Assembly (NCBI RefSeq): GCF_947499265.1
Contig: NZ_CANMNK010000001.1
Coordinates: 1 to 64,000 of the forward strand
Origin: an uncultured Roseobacter sp.
GTDB lineage: Bacteria > Pseudomonadota > Alphaproteobacteria > Rhodobacterales > Rhodobacteraceae
DNA length: 64,000 nt
Direction of reading: 5' to 3'
Each line of letters starts with the position of its first letter. Position 1 is the first letter of the stretch. The position numbers and the translations under genes were made by a program. The notes below the pieces were generated by a model. That model was not told the origin of the DNA. It saw only the letters and a list, made by a program, of their open reading frames with translations, and ran no database searches. Shown piece after piece: positions 53,574 through 63,529 of the stretch.

Positions 53574-55712
53574 TCAGGCTCTCTTCTGGCTGGTCGGGCG
53601 GACGTGAAAAGACCGAAAGGTCTTGATCACCAGCTCCGCAAATTCCGGGTCATTGATGTTGTGGGGCACGCGCACCAATTGGCGGTTCGCGGTGGCGCGC
53701 ACCGTAGCTTCGAGCGTGTTAAACAGCGCCTTGTTCGCGGTCGGGTCCCAAAACGGCATGCCCGGCGCGTCCAGTGCTGAAACACCACCCTCCGGCAGGA
53801 AAAAGCGCACAACCCCGTTCATGTCGTTCAGTTTTTCGCCAATGAAGCGGCCCATCTCGGCATTCTCTTCCGGCGTGGTGCGCATCAGGGTGATCTGCGG
53901 GTTGTGCTCGTAGAAAAGCCGTCCGCTGTACTGTTCCGGCACGGTATCCGGGGCGTTGAAATTGACCATATCGAGCGCACCACAGGCGCCGATGTAGGGG
54001 CGTCTGTCAGCAATCATCGCATTGAAACGCGTCTCATCCGCAGCAAAGACCCCACCTGCCACCATGTCGCAAATCTCGGTGGTTGTCAGATCAATCACCG
54101 CTTCAAGCTTGCCGGAAGAGAGGAGCTTTTCCATCGCCCGCCCACCGGTGCCGGTCGCATGGAACACAAGGCAATCGTAGTCGCCCTCCAACCGCGCCGT
54201 GACCTGCTGCACGCAAGGCGTCGTCACCCCGAACATGGTGAGGCCGATCGCAGGTTTGTCGGCGACCGGCTTTGCGATCTGGCGTGCCTTGGCCATCGCC
54301 GCCACAGCATGGGCGGCGTTGCCAAGCACGTCTCGGGTGATCGAATTGATCCCCTGAACATCCGCCACCGAATGCATCATCGTGATGTCGGACGGACCGA
54401 CATATTGCGATGTGTTGCCACTGGCCACGGTGGAGACGATCATCTTGGGCACCCCCACGTGCGGCACCCGAAACCCCGGGGCAACCAGCGCTGTCCCGCC
54501 CGAACCTCCGGCGGCGATCAGACCGGCGATGTCACTGCGCTGACACACCCAACGCTCAAACGCGAGGGTCATGCCCGCCACGGCGGTGCCGCGATCCCCG
54601 GTGAAAACACCGGCTGTGCCCCGCGGATGCAAGCCCGCCACAGCGTTTGGCGGCACCTCGGCACCAGACGGTTTGCCCGAGGTGGACAGGTCCACCAGCG
54701 CCACGCGCACGCCCTGCTCTTTGATGATGTCCCGCATGAAGCGGAGCTCATCGCCCTTGGTATCGAGTGTACCGCAGACGTAGACAATGCCGGAACGACC
54801 CAGATCGGCGCGAGGCACCGTGACGTGCTGAGGGGGAGACGCATCAGCTGTCACGGTGCGCGCCGATTGTGCGATGACATGCACCGGCACAGGCGCTGTC
54901 CAGCGCGTCGGAACACGCGGATTGGACAAGTAAACTTTGGCAGCGAATGAACGCTCCGGCGTCTGCTGCGGCGGCGCCTCCACATCGTCGGGCGTTTCGT
55001 CATGAGCATGCCGTCCGACACCCAGCAGCGCCTGTTGCAGATCCCGGTCAGCGGCCAGCACACCGGCATCCATCACCCGGTTGACCTTACCGTTGACCAT
55101 GATGGCCACATCCTCGGCCACGGTGGTGGCCACACCGATGTTCTGCTCAATCACCAGCACGTCGATGTCGCCCTCGCGCCCCAGCTGCACCAGCATCTCG
55201 GCCACCTGGTTCACAATCACCGGGGCGAGCCCTTCGGTGGGTTCATCCATCACCAGCAGCTTGGGGTTCAGCAAGAGCGCCCGGCTGATCGCAAGCATTT
55301 GCTGTTCGCCACCCGACAGTTGCGCGCCGCCGTTGCCTTTGCGTTCCGCCAACCGCGGGAATACCGAATAAATCCGGTCCGGTGTCCAGGGCCCGTTCTT
55401 TGTGGCCACCAGCCGCAAATGTTCGTCCACGGTCAGGGATTTCCAGAGCCGTCTCCCCTGGGGCACATATCCGATGCCGGACCGCGCAATTTCAGAAGGC
55501 CCCATGCCCGCGAGGCTTTGGCCGTTGAAACTGATCGTGCCGGACCGCACCGGCACCAGCCCCATGATCGCCTTGCACAGGGTTGTTTTCCCCATGCCAT
55601 TGCGGCCCACCACCGAAAGCACCCCGTGATCAAGCGCAAGGTTCACCCCCTGCAGCGCATGGGACTGGCCGTAAAAGACGTTCAGGTCGCGGACATCGAG
55701 CGTGTTACTCAT
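53574..55712 (-). CDS. LivF ABC ATPase fused to UPF0261 (Tm-1-like) domain
   Basis: A 712-residue fusion. Residues 1-235 are a LivF-type ATPase: Walker [10 protein letters not shown] (36-44), signature LSGGE (132-136), Walker B KLLVMDEP (151-158). Residues 236-307 are a Pro-rich linker. Residues 308-712 are UPF0261 (Tm-1-like): [52 protein letters not shown] and [18 protein letters not shown]. It overlaps livG by eight bases. It implies that uptake and the unknown UPF0261 reaction are physically coupled. Confidence 0.88.
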   Translation of the reverse strand: MSNTLDVRDLNVFYGQSHALQGVNLALDHGVLSVVGRNGMGKTTLCKAIMGLVPVRSGTISFNGQSLAGMGPSEIARSGIGYVPQGRRLWKSLTVDEHLRLVATKNGPWTPDRIYSVFPRLAERKGNGGAQLSGGEQQMLAISRALLLNPKLLVMDEPTEGLAPVIVNQVAEMLVQLGREGDIDVLVIEQNIGVATTVAEDVAIMVNGKVNRVMDAGVLAADRDLQQALLGVGRHAHDETPDDVEAPPQQTPERSFAAKVYLSNPRVPTRWTAPVPVHVIAQSARTVTADASPPQHVTVPRADLGRSGIVYVCGTLDTKGDELRFMRDIIKEQGVRVALVDLSTSGKPSGAEVPPNAVAGLHPRGTAGVFTGDRGTAVAGMTLAFERWVCQRSDIAGLIAAGGSGGTALVAPGFRVPHVGVPKMIVSTVASGNTSQYVGPSDITMMHSVADVQGINSITRDVLGNAAHAVAAMAKARQIAKPVADKPAIGLTMFGVTTPCVQQVTARLEGDYDCLVFHATGTGGRAMEKLLSSGKLEAVIDLTTTEICDMVAGGVFAADETRFNAMIADRRPYIGACGALDMVNFNAPDTVPEQYSGRLFYEHNPQITLMRTTPEENAEMGRFIGEKLNDMNGVVRFFLPEGGVSALDAPGMPFWDPTANKALFNTLEATVRATANRQLVRVPHNINDPEFAELVIKTFRSFHVRPTSQKRA

Positions 55713-56502
55713 CCTCTGCGCCTCCCAGATACAGGGCCTGCACTTCTGCGTCGTCTTCGATCTCGGCTGGTTTGCCTTCCTTGAAGATGCGCCCGTTGTG
55801 CATCATCGTGACCATGTCCGAGACACGCAGGGCGACATCCATGTCATGTTCGATGATGATGTAGCCGACATGGCCCGGCAGCCCGGTCAGAATGCGGATC
55901 AGTTCAGCCCGCTCGGTCGGGGACAGGCCTGCGGCAGGCTCGTCAAACAGAATGAACCGCGGCGCGCCAGAGAGCGCCATGGCAATCTCCAGCTGGCGCT
56001 GCTGACCGTAGCTGAGATCACTCACGGAGGTCGCGCGCACGTCCGCAAGGTTTACGGTTTCAACCAACTCTTCGGCCGTCTGCATGAGCGCGTCGGATTT
56101 GCGGGGTCGTTTGAAGGAAAACCGCCCGCGCGACACACCCCGGCAGGCCAGATACACATTGTCCAGCACGCTGAGACCATTGAACAAAAGCGAAATCTGA
56201 TAGGTGCGGCGCAACCCCCGGCGAATGCGTTCCTGCGCGGGAAAGACGGTGACGTCCTCCCCGAAAAACCGGATCGCGCCGGTGGTTGGCGCAAAGTCCC
56301 CGGTGATGCAGTTAAAGAGCGTTGTCTTGCCCGCCCCGTTTGATCCCAGAACGGCCCGCCGTTCGCCCGGGCGCACCATCATGTTGATCCCGCCCAAAGC
56401 TTCGAGCGCGCCAAATTTCTTGGAGACGTCGCGCAGCTCCAGCGCATAGCCTGCACCACCCTGCGTGGCGGTCGATCCGGTCAGTGTCGCCGCATCGCTC
56501 AT
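55705..56502 (-). CDS. livG: Branched-chain-amino-acid-type ABC ATPase (LivG-like)
   Basis: A 265-residue LivG-type ATPase. Walker A is GSNGAGKTT, the signature is LSYGQQR and Walker B is RFILFDEPAAGL. It belongs with LivH, LivM, the LivF fusion and the LivJ-type binding protein. It overlaps livM by four bases. LivG names the family position, not a proven substrate. Confidence 0.9.
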   Translation of the reverse strand: MSDAATLTGSTATQGGAGYALELRDVSKKFGALEALGGINMMVRPGERRAVLGSNGAGKTTLFNCITGDFAPTTGAIRFFGEDVTVFPAQERIRRGLRRTYQISLLFNGLSVLDNVYLACRGVSRGRFSFKRPRKSDALMQTAEELVETVNLADVRATSVSDLSYGQQRQLEIAMALSGAPRFILFDEPAAGLSPTERAELIRILTGLPGHVGYIIIEHDMDVALRVSDMVTMMHNGRIFKEGKPAEIEDDAEVQALYLGGAEDE

Positions 56503-57569
56503 AGCGGATCCTGCCCCCGACTCTCACCGGTCAGCGGGTCGCGGTTGCGCGCCGCCTTGAACTTCTCCCAAAGGCCCAAAACGCCATCCGGCGAGAAGAA
56601 CACGATGATCAGAAAGCCCAGGCCGATCACCAGCTGAAACCGTTCACCCGCCAGCCCGAGATTGACCAGAAAATCCACCGCAAAGGTCTTGAGGATCACG
56701 TAGATAAACGCCCCGATGAAGGGCCCTATGGGATGACGCAGCCCACCGATCACCGCGATGATCAGGATATCAATCGCCGGGCCGATCCCCACGGTACCGG
56801 GTGAAATCTGGCTGGACTGCCAGGTGAGCAGTATGCCCCCAATCCCCGCCAGACAGCCCGCAAACGCATAGGCGGCGACCCGGTGTGCGGTGACATTGTA
56901 GCCAAGCGCCGCCATCCGGCGCGGATTGTCGCGCACCCCCTGCAAGGCCAATCCGAAAGGCGCCCGGCTGATGTAGAGCACAAGCGCGTAGGCGCCCACG
57001 GCGAAGAAGAGAGTGAGATAGTAAAAGGCATAAGGCCCGCGCCAGTCGACCCCAAAGAGCTGCGGCGGCAACACCGAATTGAATCCCTGAAATCCGTTGA
57101 AGAGGTCATAATTCTGCCGGGTGAAATAGAAAAACGCCGCCGCAATCGCCAGCGTGATCATGATGGTGTAGATGCCTTCGGTCCGCACGGCGAGCCAGCC
57201 CACCAGCGTCGCGAAGACCGTCGCCAGAAACAGCGCCAGCGGGATCGCGATCCACCACGGCCAGCCTTGAGAGATCGTTTCAATCGCGCTGTTGCCGAAA
57301 ATGGCCATCATGTAGCCGGCAAAACCCGCAAAGGCCATCTGCGCCAGGCTCACCATGCCGCCATACCCCGCCAGGAACATCAGACTGAGCGATATGATCC
57401 CCAGGATGAACGTCCAGCCCATGATCTGGAACATCACGAAGGGGCTGACGAAGGCCGGGATCACCAGCAGGACGACCCCCATCACCCAGTAGCCGGGCGG
57501 CACACGCTCGACCCAAGCACGGTCTTGACGCAGGCGGCCTTGGGCCAGATCCGGGGTCAGGTCCACCAC
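56499..57569 (-). CDS. livM: Liv-type ABC permease LivM
   Basis: A 356-residue permease with about eight to nine helices; GYGGMVSLAQMAFAGFAGYM and ALGYNVTAHRVAAYAFAGCLAGIGG are typical of LivM. Pairs with LivH to form the membrane channel. It follows livH after four bases. Confidence 0.9.
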   Translation of the reverse strand: MVDLTPDLAQGRLRQDRAWVERVPPGYWVMGVVLLVIPAFVSPFVMFQIMGWTFILGIISLSLMFLAGYGGMVSLAQMAFAGFAGYMMAIFGNSAIETISQGWPWWIAIPLALFLATVFATLVGWLAVRTEGIYTIMITLAIAAAFFYFTRQNYDLFNGFQGFNSVLPPQLFGVDWRGPYAFYYLTLFFAVGAYALVLYISRAPFGLALQGVRDNPRRMAALGYNVTAHRVAAYAFAGCLAGIGGILLTWQSSQISPGTVGIGPAIDILIIAVIGGLRHPIGPFIGAFIYVILKTFAVDFLVNLGLAGERFQLVIGLGFLIIVFFSPDGVLGLWEKFKAARNRDPLTGESRGQDPL

Positions 57570-57573
57570 CCTC

Positions 57574-58587
57574 TCAGCCCTCCGATCCCATGAGACCCTG
57601 CGGCCGGAAGGCCAGCACCACGACCATGATCAGGAAGGTCAGCACCACCGCGTAGGTTGGGAAGTAGACCGAGCCAAACTGCTCTGCCAACCCGATCAGC
57701 AACGCCCCAAGGGCTGCCCCCGGAATGGAGCCCATCCCCCCCACGATCACCACCACAAGGGACGCCAGCAGGAACCGGATATCCTCCCCCGGTGCGACCG
57801 ACTGGAAGGTGCCGCCCACCACACCGGCAATGCCCGCAAGCCCCGCGCCAAAGGCAAAGACGCCGACAAAGACGATCTGAATGCGGGCGCCGGTGGCCTG
57901 CAGCATGTCGCGGTCATCAACGCCCGCGCGGATCATCATGCCAATACGTGTGCGGTTCAGCGCCAGCCACATCGCGATGCCCAAAATCACCGCCGCGATG
58001 AAAATCACGATCCGCACCATGGGGTATTTCATGTACACCAGATCTCCGGAACGTTTTACGGTGGTGACAAAAAAGGTTTCCACCGGGCCGCTGAGCCAGG
58101 GTGGTGGGGAGATGTTGAAGAAATCACCGCCAAAGCCCCAGAGCATCAGGTCGGCGACCACAATCGAAATGCCGATGGTCACGAGGGTCTGGCGCAGATC
58201 CTCCCCCTCCATCCGTCGGAACACCAGCACCTGCAGCAGCACCCCGCAGAACCCCACGACGACGAAGGCCACCGGGAAGGCCAACAGCCAGTATCCGGTG
58301 ATGTCTGCCGTGTGAAATCCGATGTAACCGCCCAGCAGGTAAAGTGTGCCGTGGGCCAGATTGACGTTGCGCATCAGTCCGAAAATCAGGGTGAACCCGC
58401 TGGCCACCAGAAAATAGAGCCCGCCGAGGGTAATGCCGTTAAAGAGCGCTGCCAGAAATACTTTTTTCTTGCCGATGACGTCGACCAGACCCTGCGGCCA
58501 GATCGCGAAAATCAGCCACAACAGGATCACAACCGCCAGCGCGATGAGCGCGGTCCAGACCGGGTGCGCATTGGCAAAACGCCTCAT
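57574..58587 (-). CDS. livH: Liv-type ABC permease LivH
   Basis: A 337-residue permease. LFNGITLGGLYFLVASGFTLIFGLMRNVNLAHG and GVDDRDMLQATGARIQIVFVGVFAFGAGLAGIAGVVGG are typical of LivH, with about eight helices. The 128-base gap to the AraC gene upstream may hold a separate promoter or just a spacer. Confidence 0.9.
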   Translation of the reverse strand: MRRFANAHPVWTALIALAVVILLWLIFAIWPQGLVDVIGKKKVFLAALFNGITLGGLYFLVASGFTLIFGLMRNVNLAHGTLYLLGGYIGFHTADITGYWLLAFPVAFVVVGFCGVLLQVLVFRRMEGEDLRQTLVTIGISIVVADLMLWGFGGDFFNISPPPWLSGPVETFFVTTVKRSGDLVYMKYPMVRIVIFIAAVILGIAMWLALNRTRIGMMIRAGVDDRDMLQATGARIQIVFVGVFAFGAGLAGIAGVVGGTFQSVAPGEDIRFLLASLVVVIVGGMGSIPGAALGALLIGLAEQFGSVYFPTYAVVLTFLIMVVVLAFRPQGLMGSEG

Positions 58588-58715
58588 GACCCGGCCTTTA
58601 TGGTCGGCGGCTGTTTCAAATCTGACCTCCCTGGTTCCCCTGTTCGGGAACTCCTTGTGAGATCAGCTTAGGACAAGGTCGCAGATGCGGGCGTACCCAA
58701 TAGTCTGCTCCGTTT

Positions 58716-59558
58716 TCACATCATCGGAAAAGCGCCACTGGTCACATGCGCCACGCGCCGGTATTCCGAGGGCGCAATGCCAACATTGCTGGAAAAGAAG
58801 CGGGTAAAGCTGGCCTGGCTGGAGAATCCCAGATCAAAAGCAATATCAGTCACTGACTTTTCGGTCTGCAACAGTTCTTCGATCGCCCGTTCCGACCGCA
58901 GGGTGTTCATGTATACATTTGGCGTCACGCCCATGTATTGTTTGAACAGCTTGAAGAAATGTGGGCGTGACAGTCCAACCGAGCGCGCCATGCGCTCCAT
59001 GTCCATGTCCTGACCCATCTTTTCCTGGATCAACCGCAACGACCGGCGCACCCGGAAATCGCTGAAGCGATCACAAGCGTGGCGCCGCAGCGATGCCACG
59101 TCATTGCGCCAGGACAGATCAAAGCTCGCGCGGGTCAGGCCAAACAGCAATTGGTCGAACCCGGTCTGATCCTCATCATCCAGCAACAGCGCCGTCAAAC
59201 GGTTCACCAGACCGCTCATTTCATCGGTCAGTTTCAGATCGCTGCGCCCGAACTTCAGCGCAAACTCGGCTGAGGTGCTGTTTTCCAGAAACCACATCGG
59301 CTTGATATAGAGCACAAGGCAGATGTTGGGGCCTGCGTCCGTCACCTCAAAACCGTGCGGCTCCCAGGGGCTGATCGCAGCGGCCGTGCCGGGTGCGATT
59401 TTCACCACGTCGCCGCCCGTCGGCACATAGGCCGGGCTACCGTCCACGTGAAAGATCAGATGTCCTTCGCGGTGGGCATGGGTGATGATCGCTTTGTTCA
59501 AACTGTATAGTGCGGCCCGGCCGAACTCGCCGTGGCACACCGCAATTGCCTGACTCAT
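58716..59558 (-). CDS. AraC-family regulator of the island
   Basis: A 280-residue AraC regulator with an N-terminal cupin sensor (HREGHLIFHVDGSPAYVPTGGD, SPWEPHGFEV) and a C-terminal double helix-turn-helix (MERMARSVGLSRPHFFKLFKQYMG and VTDIAFDLGFSSQASFTRFF, then APSEYRR). The start at 59558 has GGGAGG upstream. It lies between the aldehyde dehydrogenase and livH on the same strand, so it probably responds to the transported compound and controls this operon. Confidence 0.88.
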   Translation of the reverse strand: MSQAIAVCHGEFGRAALYSLNKAIITHAHREGHLIFHVDGSPAYVPTGGDVVKIAPGTAAAISPWEPHGFEVTDAGPNICLVLYIKPMWFLENSTSAEFALKFGRSDLKLTDEMSGLVNRLTALLLDDEDQTGFDQLLFGLTRASFDLSWRNDVASLRRHACDRFSDFRVRRSLRLIQEKMGQDMDMERMARSVGLSRPHFFKLFKQYMGVTPNVYMNTLRSERAIEELLQTEKSVTDIAFDLGFSSQASFTRFFSSNVGIAPSEYRRVAHVTSGAFPMM

Positions 59559-59732
59559 CGCCTTGATCCTCCCAGTCAAAGCATCACGGTGGCGTCTGAA
59601 GCAGAAGTCCCGTGATCTGACCCATCGGGGCACAGATGCCAATGCCCTGACAAGTCTCCCGGACCAAAAATCAGACTTGACGTTATCCCGCGCGATTTTT
59701 GGATAAACCGGGTTTTTGGCGGAAATTGGCGG

Positions 59733-61163
59733 TCAGGGCCGCGTATAAGCTGTTTTCACAACCGTGAAAAACTCCGCGGCATAGCTGCCCTGTTCACGCG
59801 GGCCAAAGCTCGAAGATTTTCGCCCGCCGAAGGGTACATGATAGTCGACGCCCGCAGTCGGCAGATTGACCATCACCATACCAACTTCGGCTTTACGCTT
59901 GAAATCGCTGGCATATTTCAGGCTGGTGGTACAGATGCCACCGCTCAACCCGAAGTCGGTTGCATTCGCAACCGCAAGGGCTTCCTCATAGCTTTCCACC
60001 GCGATCAGCGAGGCAACAGGCCCGAAAACCTCCTCGCGGTTGATGCGCATATCGGGGTGCGTGTCGGTGATCAAAGCAGGCTGCAGGAAATACCCATTTG
60101 TCTGCAACTGGAGCGCATCGCCACCCGCACGCAAAACGCCCCCTTGATTGCGGGCAATCGCGATGTAGTCGAGATCCTGCGCCAATTGGGTCGAATCAAC
60201 CACCGGCCCGATCTGGGTGGCCTCCTCCAGCGCCGGACCAACCTTCAGCCGCGCCATACGCTCCGCAAGCGCCGAAACAAAGCGGTCGTGAATGCCGCGC
60301 GTTACGATCAGACGGGACGAGGCGGTGCAGCGCTGCCCGGTCGAGAAGAACGCGCCATCAAGCGCGCATTCCACCGCGATATCCAGATCCGCATCATCGA
60401 GCACAACGAGTGGGTTTTTACCCCCCATTTCCAGCTGCACCCGGCGCATATGGGGCAGGCTCGCCTGGGCCACCCGCGCGCCGGTGGCCTGCGATCCGGT
60501 GAAGGTGATCGCATCGACCCGCGCGTCATCCAGCATGGATTGGCCGACCACAGCACCCGGCCCCATGACCAGATTAAGAACGCCGGGCGGCACACCTGCG
60601 CGGAGCAAGATATCCACCAGCGCCCAGGCACAGCCGGGCACCAGCTCGGCCGGTTTAAAGACAACCGTATTGCCATGACAGAGGGCGGGGGCGATTTTCC
60701 AGGCGGGGATGGCGATGGGGAAATTCCACGGCGTGATGATCCCGACCACGCCCACCGGCTCACGCGTGACCTCGACCTGCACCCCGGCCCGAACGGAATC
60801 CCGCAGCTCCCCGCGCTGGCGCAATGCTTCTCCTGCGAAGAACAGGAAGATGTGCCCGGCTCTTGTCACCTCCCCCCGTGCTTCTTTCAGGATCTTGCCT
60901 TCTTCGCGGGCCAGCAGGGTCGCCAGCTCTTCGGTCCGGGCCAATATCTCATCGCCCGCAGTGTGCAGAATATCATGACGCTGTTGCGGCGTGCTGTGTG
61001 ACCATGCCGGAAAAGCCTCGGCTGCGGCTGCAATCGCGGTTTCCGTCTCCGCACGACCTGCCTGGGCATAGACCCCGATCACATCTGACGTATCCGAGGG
61101 GTTGATATTTTCCGCCCCATGCCCGGTTGTTTCCCAAAGGCCGTTGATCAAGTTTGGTTTCAT
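59733..61163 (-). CDS. NAD(P)-dependent aldehyde dehydrogenase
   Basis: A 476-residue aldehyde dehydrogenase close to benzaldehyde/vanillin or alpha-ketoglutaric-semialdehyde dehydrogenases. Motifs: IITPWNFPIAIPAWKIAPAL, the general-base Glu in LEMGGKNPLV, and the catalytic Cys in FSTGQRCTASSR. The ATG at 61163 starts the normal N-terminus; a TTG at 61175 overlaps the previous gene. It could oxidise an aldehyde intermediate of the island's pathway. Confidence 0.88.
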   Translation of the reverse strand: MKPNLINGLWETTGHGAENINPSDTSDVIGVYAQAGRAETETAIAAAAEAFPAWSHSTPQQRHDILHTAGDEILARTEELATLLAREEGKILKEARGEVTRAGHIFLFFAGEALRQRGELRDSVRAGVQVEVTREPVGVVGIITPWNFPIAIPAWKIAPALCHGNTVVFKPAELVPGCAWALVDILLRAGVPPGVLNLVMGPGAVVGQSMLDDARVDAITFTGSQATGARVAQASLPHMRRVQLEMGGKNPLVVLDDADLDIAVECALDGAFFSTGQRCTASSRLIVTRGIHDRFVSALAERMARLKVGPALEEATQIGPVVDSTQLAQDLDYIAIARNQGGVLRAGGDALQLQTNGYFLQPALITDTHPDMRINREEVFGPVASLIAVESYEEALAVANATDFGLSGGICTTSLKYASDFKRKAEVGMVMVNLPTAGVDYHVPFGGRKSSSFGPREQGSYAAEFFTVVKTAYTRP

Positions 61164-61171
61164 CTCATGCC

Positions 61172-62197
61172 TCAATATACCGAGGAGAGGACATCGCGCG
61201 CGGTATCGAGGGTCAAGCCCGCCTTGCCCTGCGCCTGACTGGCCGCCTGATCCAGCGTCGATTGTGCGACGCCCATATCGGAAAGCCGGGCCGCCATCGG
61301 TGCCCGGGCCAATACTTCTGTCATCGCCTCATCCAGCCGCTGTGCGTCACGGCCCAGAACCTTGAGCAACATCTCGGCCCGTTCGCCGTTCACGCTGCTG
61401 CGGCGGATGATTTCCGGCAAAAGCAGCCGCGCCATATCCGGCACCTGCAGCCCGGCCTGTTCGTGTGCCAATGCATCCGCCAGCGTCAGTGCAGGCCCCA
61501 CGCCCTTCTCCTGCGACAGAGAGGCGTTGAGGCTGGCGGCCATCATATCGCGGCGCAGATCGAGATCCTGCGCGCGTTGGCCCGCATCACCGATCCGCGG
61601 CAGCGTGCCCAATGACCGGCCAAGCCCGTCCAGCGCCATCCCATCCGCGGGCGGATTGAAGGATTGGGCGAGGTAAGATTCGACACAGCGCACCAGGCTC
61701 AGCACCGAACTGCGCCAGGACTGTCCGCAATCCGCATTCAACGTCAGGGTGGGGTCGCAGATCAGCACAGACGGCAAGCCCGCCCGCCAGCTTTCCAGAT
61801 TGCGCGTGCAGGGGCCGGGCAAACCATCCACGCCGGGGATCGCATACATCGGCGTTCGGTGCCCCGTGGCCTGCGAAAGACCATATCGGCACTTGCGCGC
61901 CAGTTCGATCGCGCGAGCGGATCCGAACGCGATAAGGACATCCGGTGGCGTGCCTGTATCAATGGCGGTGCGCGACAGATGTCTGAGGTCACTGGCTGCA
62001 TCGAAAACCATGCTCTGTACGGCAGTTTTATGGGGCAACCCCTCCTGCACACGGTAGGCGAAATCGCTCTCCAGCAGGTCATCGCCATAGATCAGCAAGG
62101 GCGCTTTGCAGCCCGCACGCTCCAGTTCGGAGTGCAAAGCTTCCTGCATCACGTCGTCCGCAAAATGCACGCGTGTCGGATAGGTGATGAGCGTCAT
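61172..62197 (-). CDS. Iron-ADH-fold protein lacking normal metal ligands
   Basis: A 341-residue protein of the iron-containing alcohol dehydrogenase superfamily, nearest in layout to maleylacetate reductases. The four usual metal ligands (D, H, H, H) are not conserved: the D-x3-H pair is Leu166 and Arg170 (LSLVRCVESY), and the two later His are Asp241 and Asp254 (LADALAHEQAG, VPDMAR). The coenzyme loop GGGS is changed to FGSARAIEL. So it is likely either a metal-free enzyme of new function or inactive. It overlaps the aldehyde dehydrogenase gene closely. Confidence 0.75.
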   Translation of the reverse strand: MTLITYPTRVHFADDVMQEALHSELERAGCKAPLLIYGDDLLESDFAYRVQEGLPHKTAVQSMVFDAASDLRHLSRTAIDTGTPPDVLIAFGSARAIELARKCRYGLSQATGHRTPMYAIPGVDGLPGPCTRNLESWRAGLPSVLICDPTLTLNADCGQSWRSSVLSLVRCVESYLAQSFNPPADGMALDGLGRSLGTLPRIGDAGQRAQDLDLRRDMMAASLNASLSQEKGVGPALTLADALAHEQAGLQVPDMARLLLPEIIRRSSVNGERAEMLLKVLGRDAQRLDEAMTEVLARAPMAARLSDMGVAQSTLDQAASQAQGKAGLTLDTARDVLSSVY

Positions 62198-62233
62198 AGC
62201 TCCCGCCCGTGTCGAAGTGAAAGAAGGGGAGTG

Positions 62234-62259
62234 TCCGGGCAGAAACCCCTGCCCGGACG
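62234..62259 (-). terminator. Hairpin after the solute-binding protein gene
   Basis: GTCCGGGCAG and CTGCCCGGAC form a perfect 10-base stem around a 6-base loop, just downstream of the livJ-type stop. The following minus-strand sequence is T/C-rich but has no strong T-run, so it probably attenuates or stabilises RNA to give more binding protein than downstream enzymes. Confidence 0.65.
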
Positions 62260-62272
62260 TGCCAGTTGTGCG

Positions 62273-63529
62273 TCAGTAGGACGACTGACAGACCGGTGTT
62301 TCACGGCCCGGCAGACCTATCGCGGTAAAGGCCGCCTTGTCGATGCCCAGCGTCTGGTTCACACCATCCACTTTTTTCACCAGCTGCGTGGCCAGCGTGC
62401 CATCTTCCAGCTCCACCACTTCGGAGACGAAGTTGGCCCCGATGGCCTGGCGGTTTTCATCCAGCGTGATCTTGCCGTTGGGCGCGTCCAGTTCCAGCGT
62501 GCTCAGGCATCCGCGGAACGCTGCATGCCCGTCGCTCAGATCGCCGCCCACGGTCTCCATGCACTGCGCCATCGCGGTGGTGGCATTGTAGTAGCCGGTG
62601 GCCAGCAGAGAGGGCGATGGGAACCGTTGATCCGGCGGGAAGGTGTCCTGATAGGCCTTTACATAGGCCTGCCATTTCGGGTCATCCCATGTATCCGCCT
62701 GCGGACCGGCAGACGGCACACCGATCAACGCCTGTTTCGCCGACCCTTCGGACGACAGAACTGTGCCATCGACCATGATGGAGCCTCCGATCAGGTTCGC
62801 GTCACCGCCGGCCTGTTGGTATTGGTTGAGGAAGTTCACAGCATCCCCGCCCCCCAAGCCGAGATAGATTGCGTCCACATCGTCGGGCAGCGCCGCGATG
62901 ATGGAGCCGAAATCCTTCGTGCCCAGCGGGACCCAAAGACGTTCAGTGATTTCGCCCCCCGCAGCGCAGAATTCGGTCGTGAACCCGAAGACCTGCGTGT
63001 AGATAAAGGAATAATCCTCCCCCACGGTCGCGACGGTCTCATAGCCCTTTTCATTATAGGCGTAGTCGCCAAGGCCCACCGACCACTGCGCCCCGTCCGT
63101 GTTAAACCGGAAGAAGTTCTCGGACGGCGTCACGAAGGTGGTCTCCATCGCGCCCGAAATGCCGTTGATGAAGGTCACGCCCGGCTGGGTTTTGGAATAA
63201 TCCCGGATCGCGATCCCCTCGGAGCCGGAGAGCGGGCCAAGGATGATATCCACCCCGTCCTGCTCCACCAGTTTGCGCGCGCCGCGCAAGGCGGAATCCG
63301 GTGAGGCATCGGTCGATTGAATAATGAGCTCGATCTCGCGCCCGCCAACGGAATCACCGATCTGCGCCAAGGCGGTTTTCATGCCGCGCACGCCATCTTC
63401 GCCCAGGGCGGTATAGGTGCCTTCCAGCGTGGCGAGCACACCAATTTTCACGGCCTCAGCCTGCACCGCTGACGCACCGGCGCTGATCAGCGCCACGGTG
63501 GACAACGTGCCAAGTAATGTCTTCTTCAT
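62273..63529 (-). CDS. Liv-type periplasmic solute-binding protein
   Basis: A 418-residue type 1 periplasmic-binding protein (Peripla_BP_6). A Sec signal peptide (MKKTLLGTLSTVALISAGASA, then QAEA) is followed by KIGVLATLEGTYTALGEDGVRG. It feeds the LivHMGF transporter downstream. Homologues bind amino acids, aromatic acids, amides or urea, so the ligand is not set. GGGAGGAAG lies upstream of the ATG; the palindrome GATCCCGGATC at 63618 in the upstream region is a possible operator. Confidence 0.9.
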   Translation of the reverse strand: MKKTLLGTLSTVALISAGASAVQAEAVKIGVLATLEGTYTALGEDGVRGMKTALAQIGDSVGGREIELIIQSTDASPDSALRGARKLVEQDGVDIILGPLSGSEGIAIRDYSKTQPGVTFINGISGAMETTFVTPSENFFRFNTDGAQWSVGLGDYAYNEKGYETVATVGEDYSFIYTQVFGFTTEFCAAGGEITERLWVPLGTKDFGSIIAALPDDVDAIYLGLGGGDAVNFLNQYQQAGGDANLIGGSIMVDGTVLSSEGSAKQALIGVPSAGPQADTWDDPKWQAYVKAYQDTFPPDQRFPSPSLLATGYYNATTAMAQCMETVGGDLSDGHAAFRGCLSTLELDAPNGKITLDENRQAIGANFVSEVVELEDGTLATQLVKKVDGVNQTLGIDKAAFTAIGLPGRETPVCQSSY

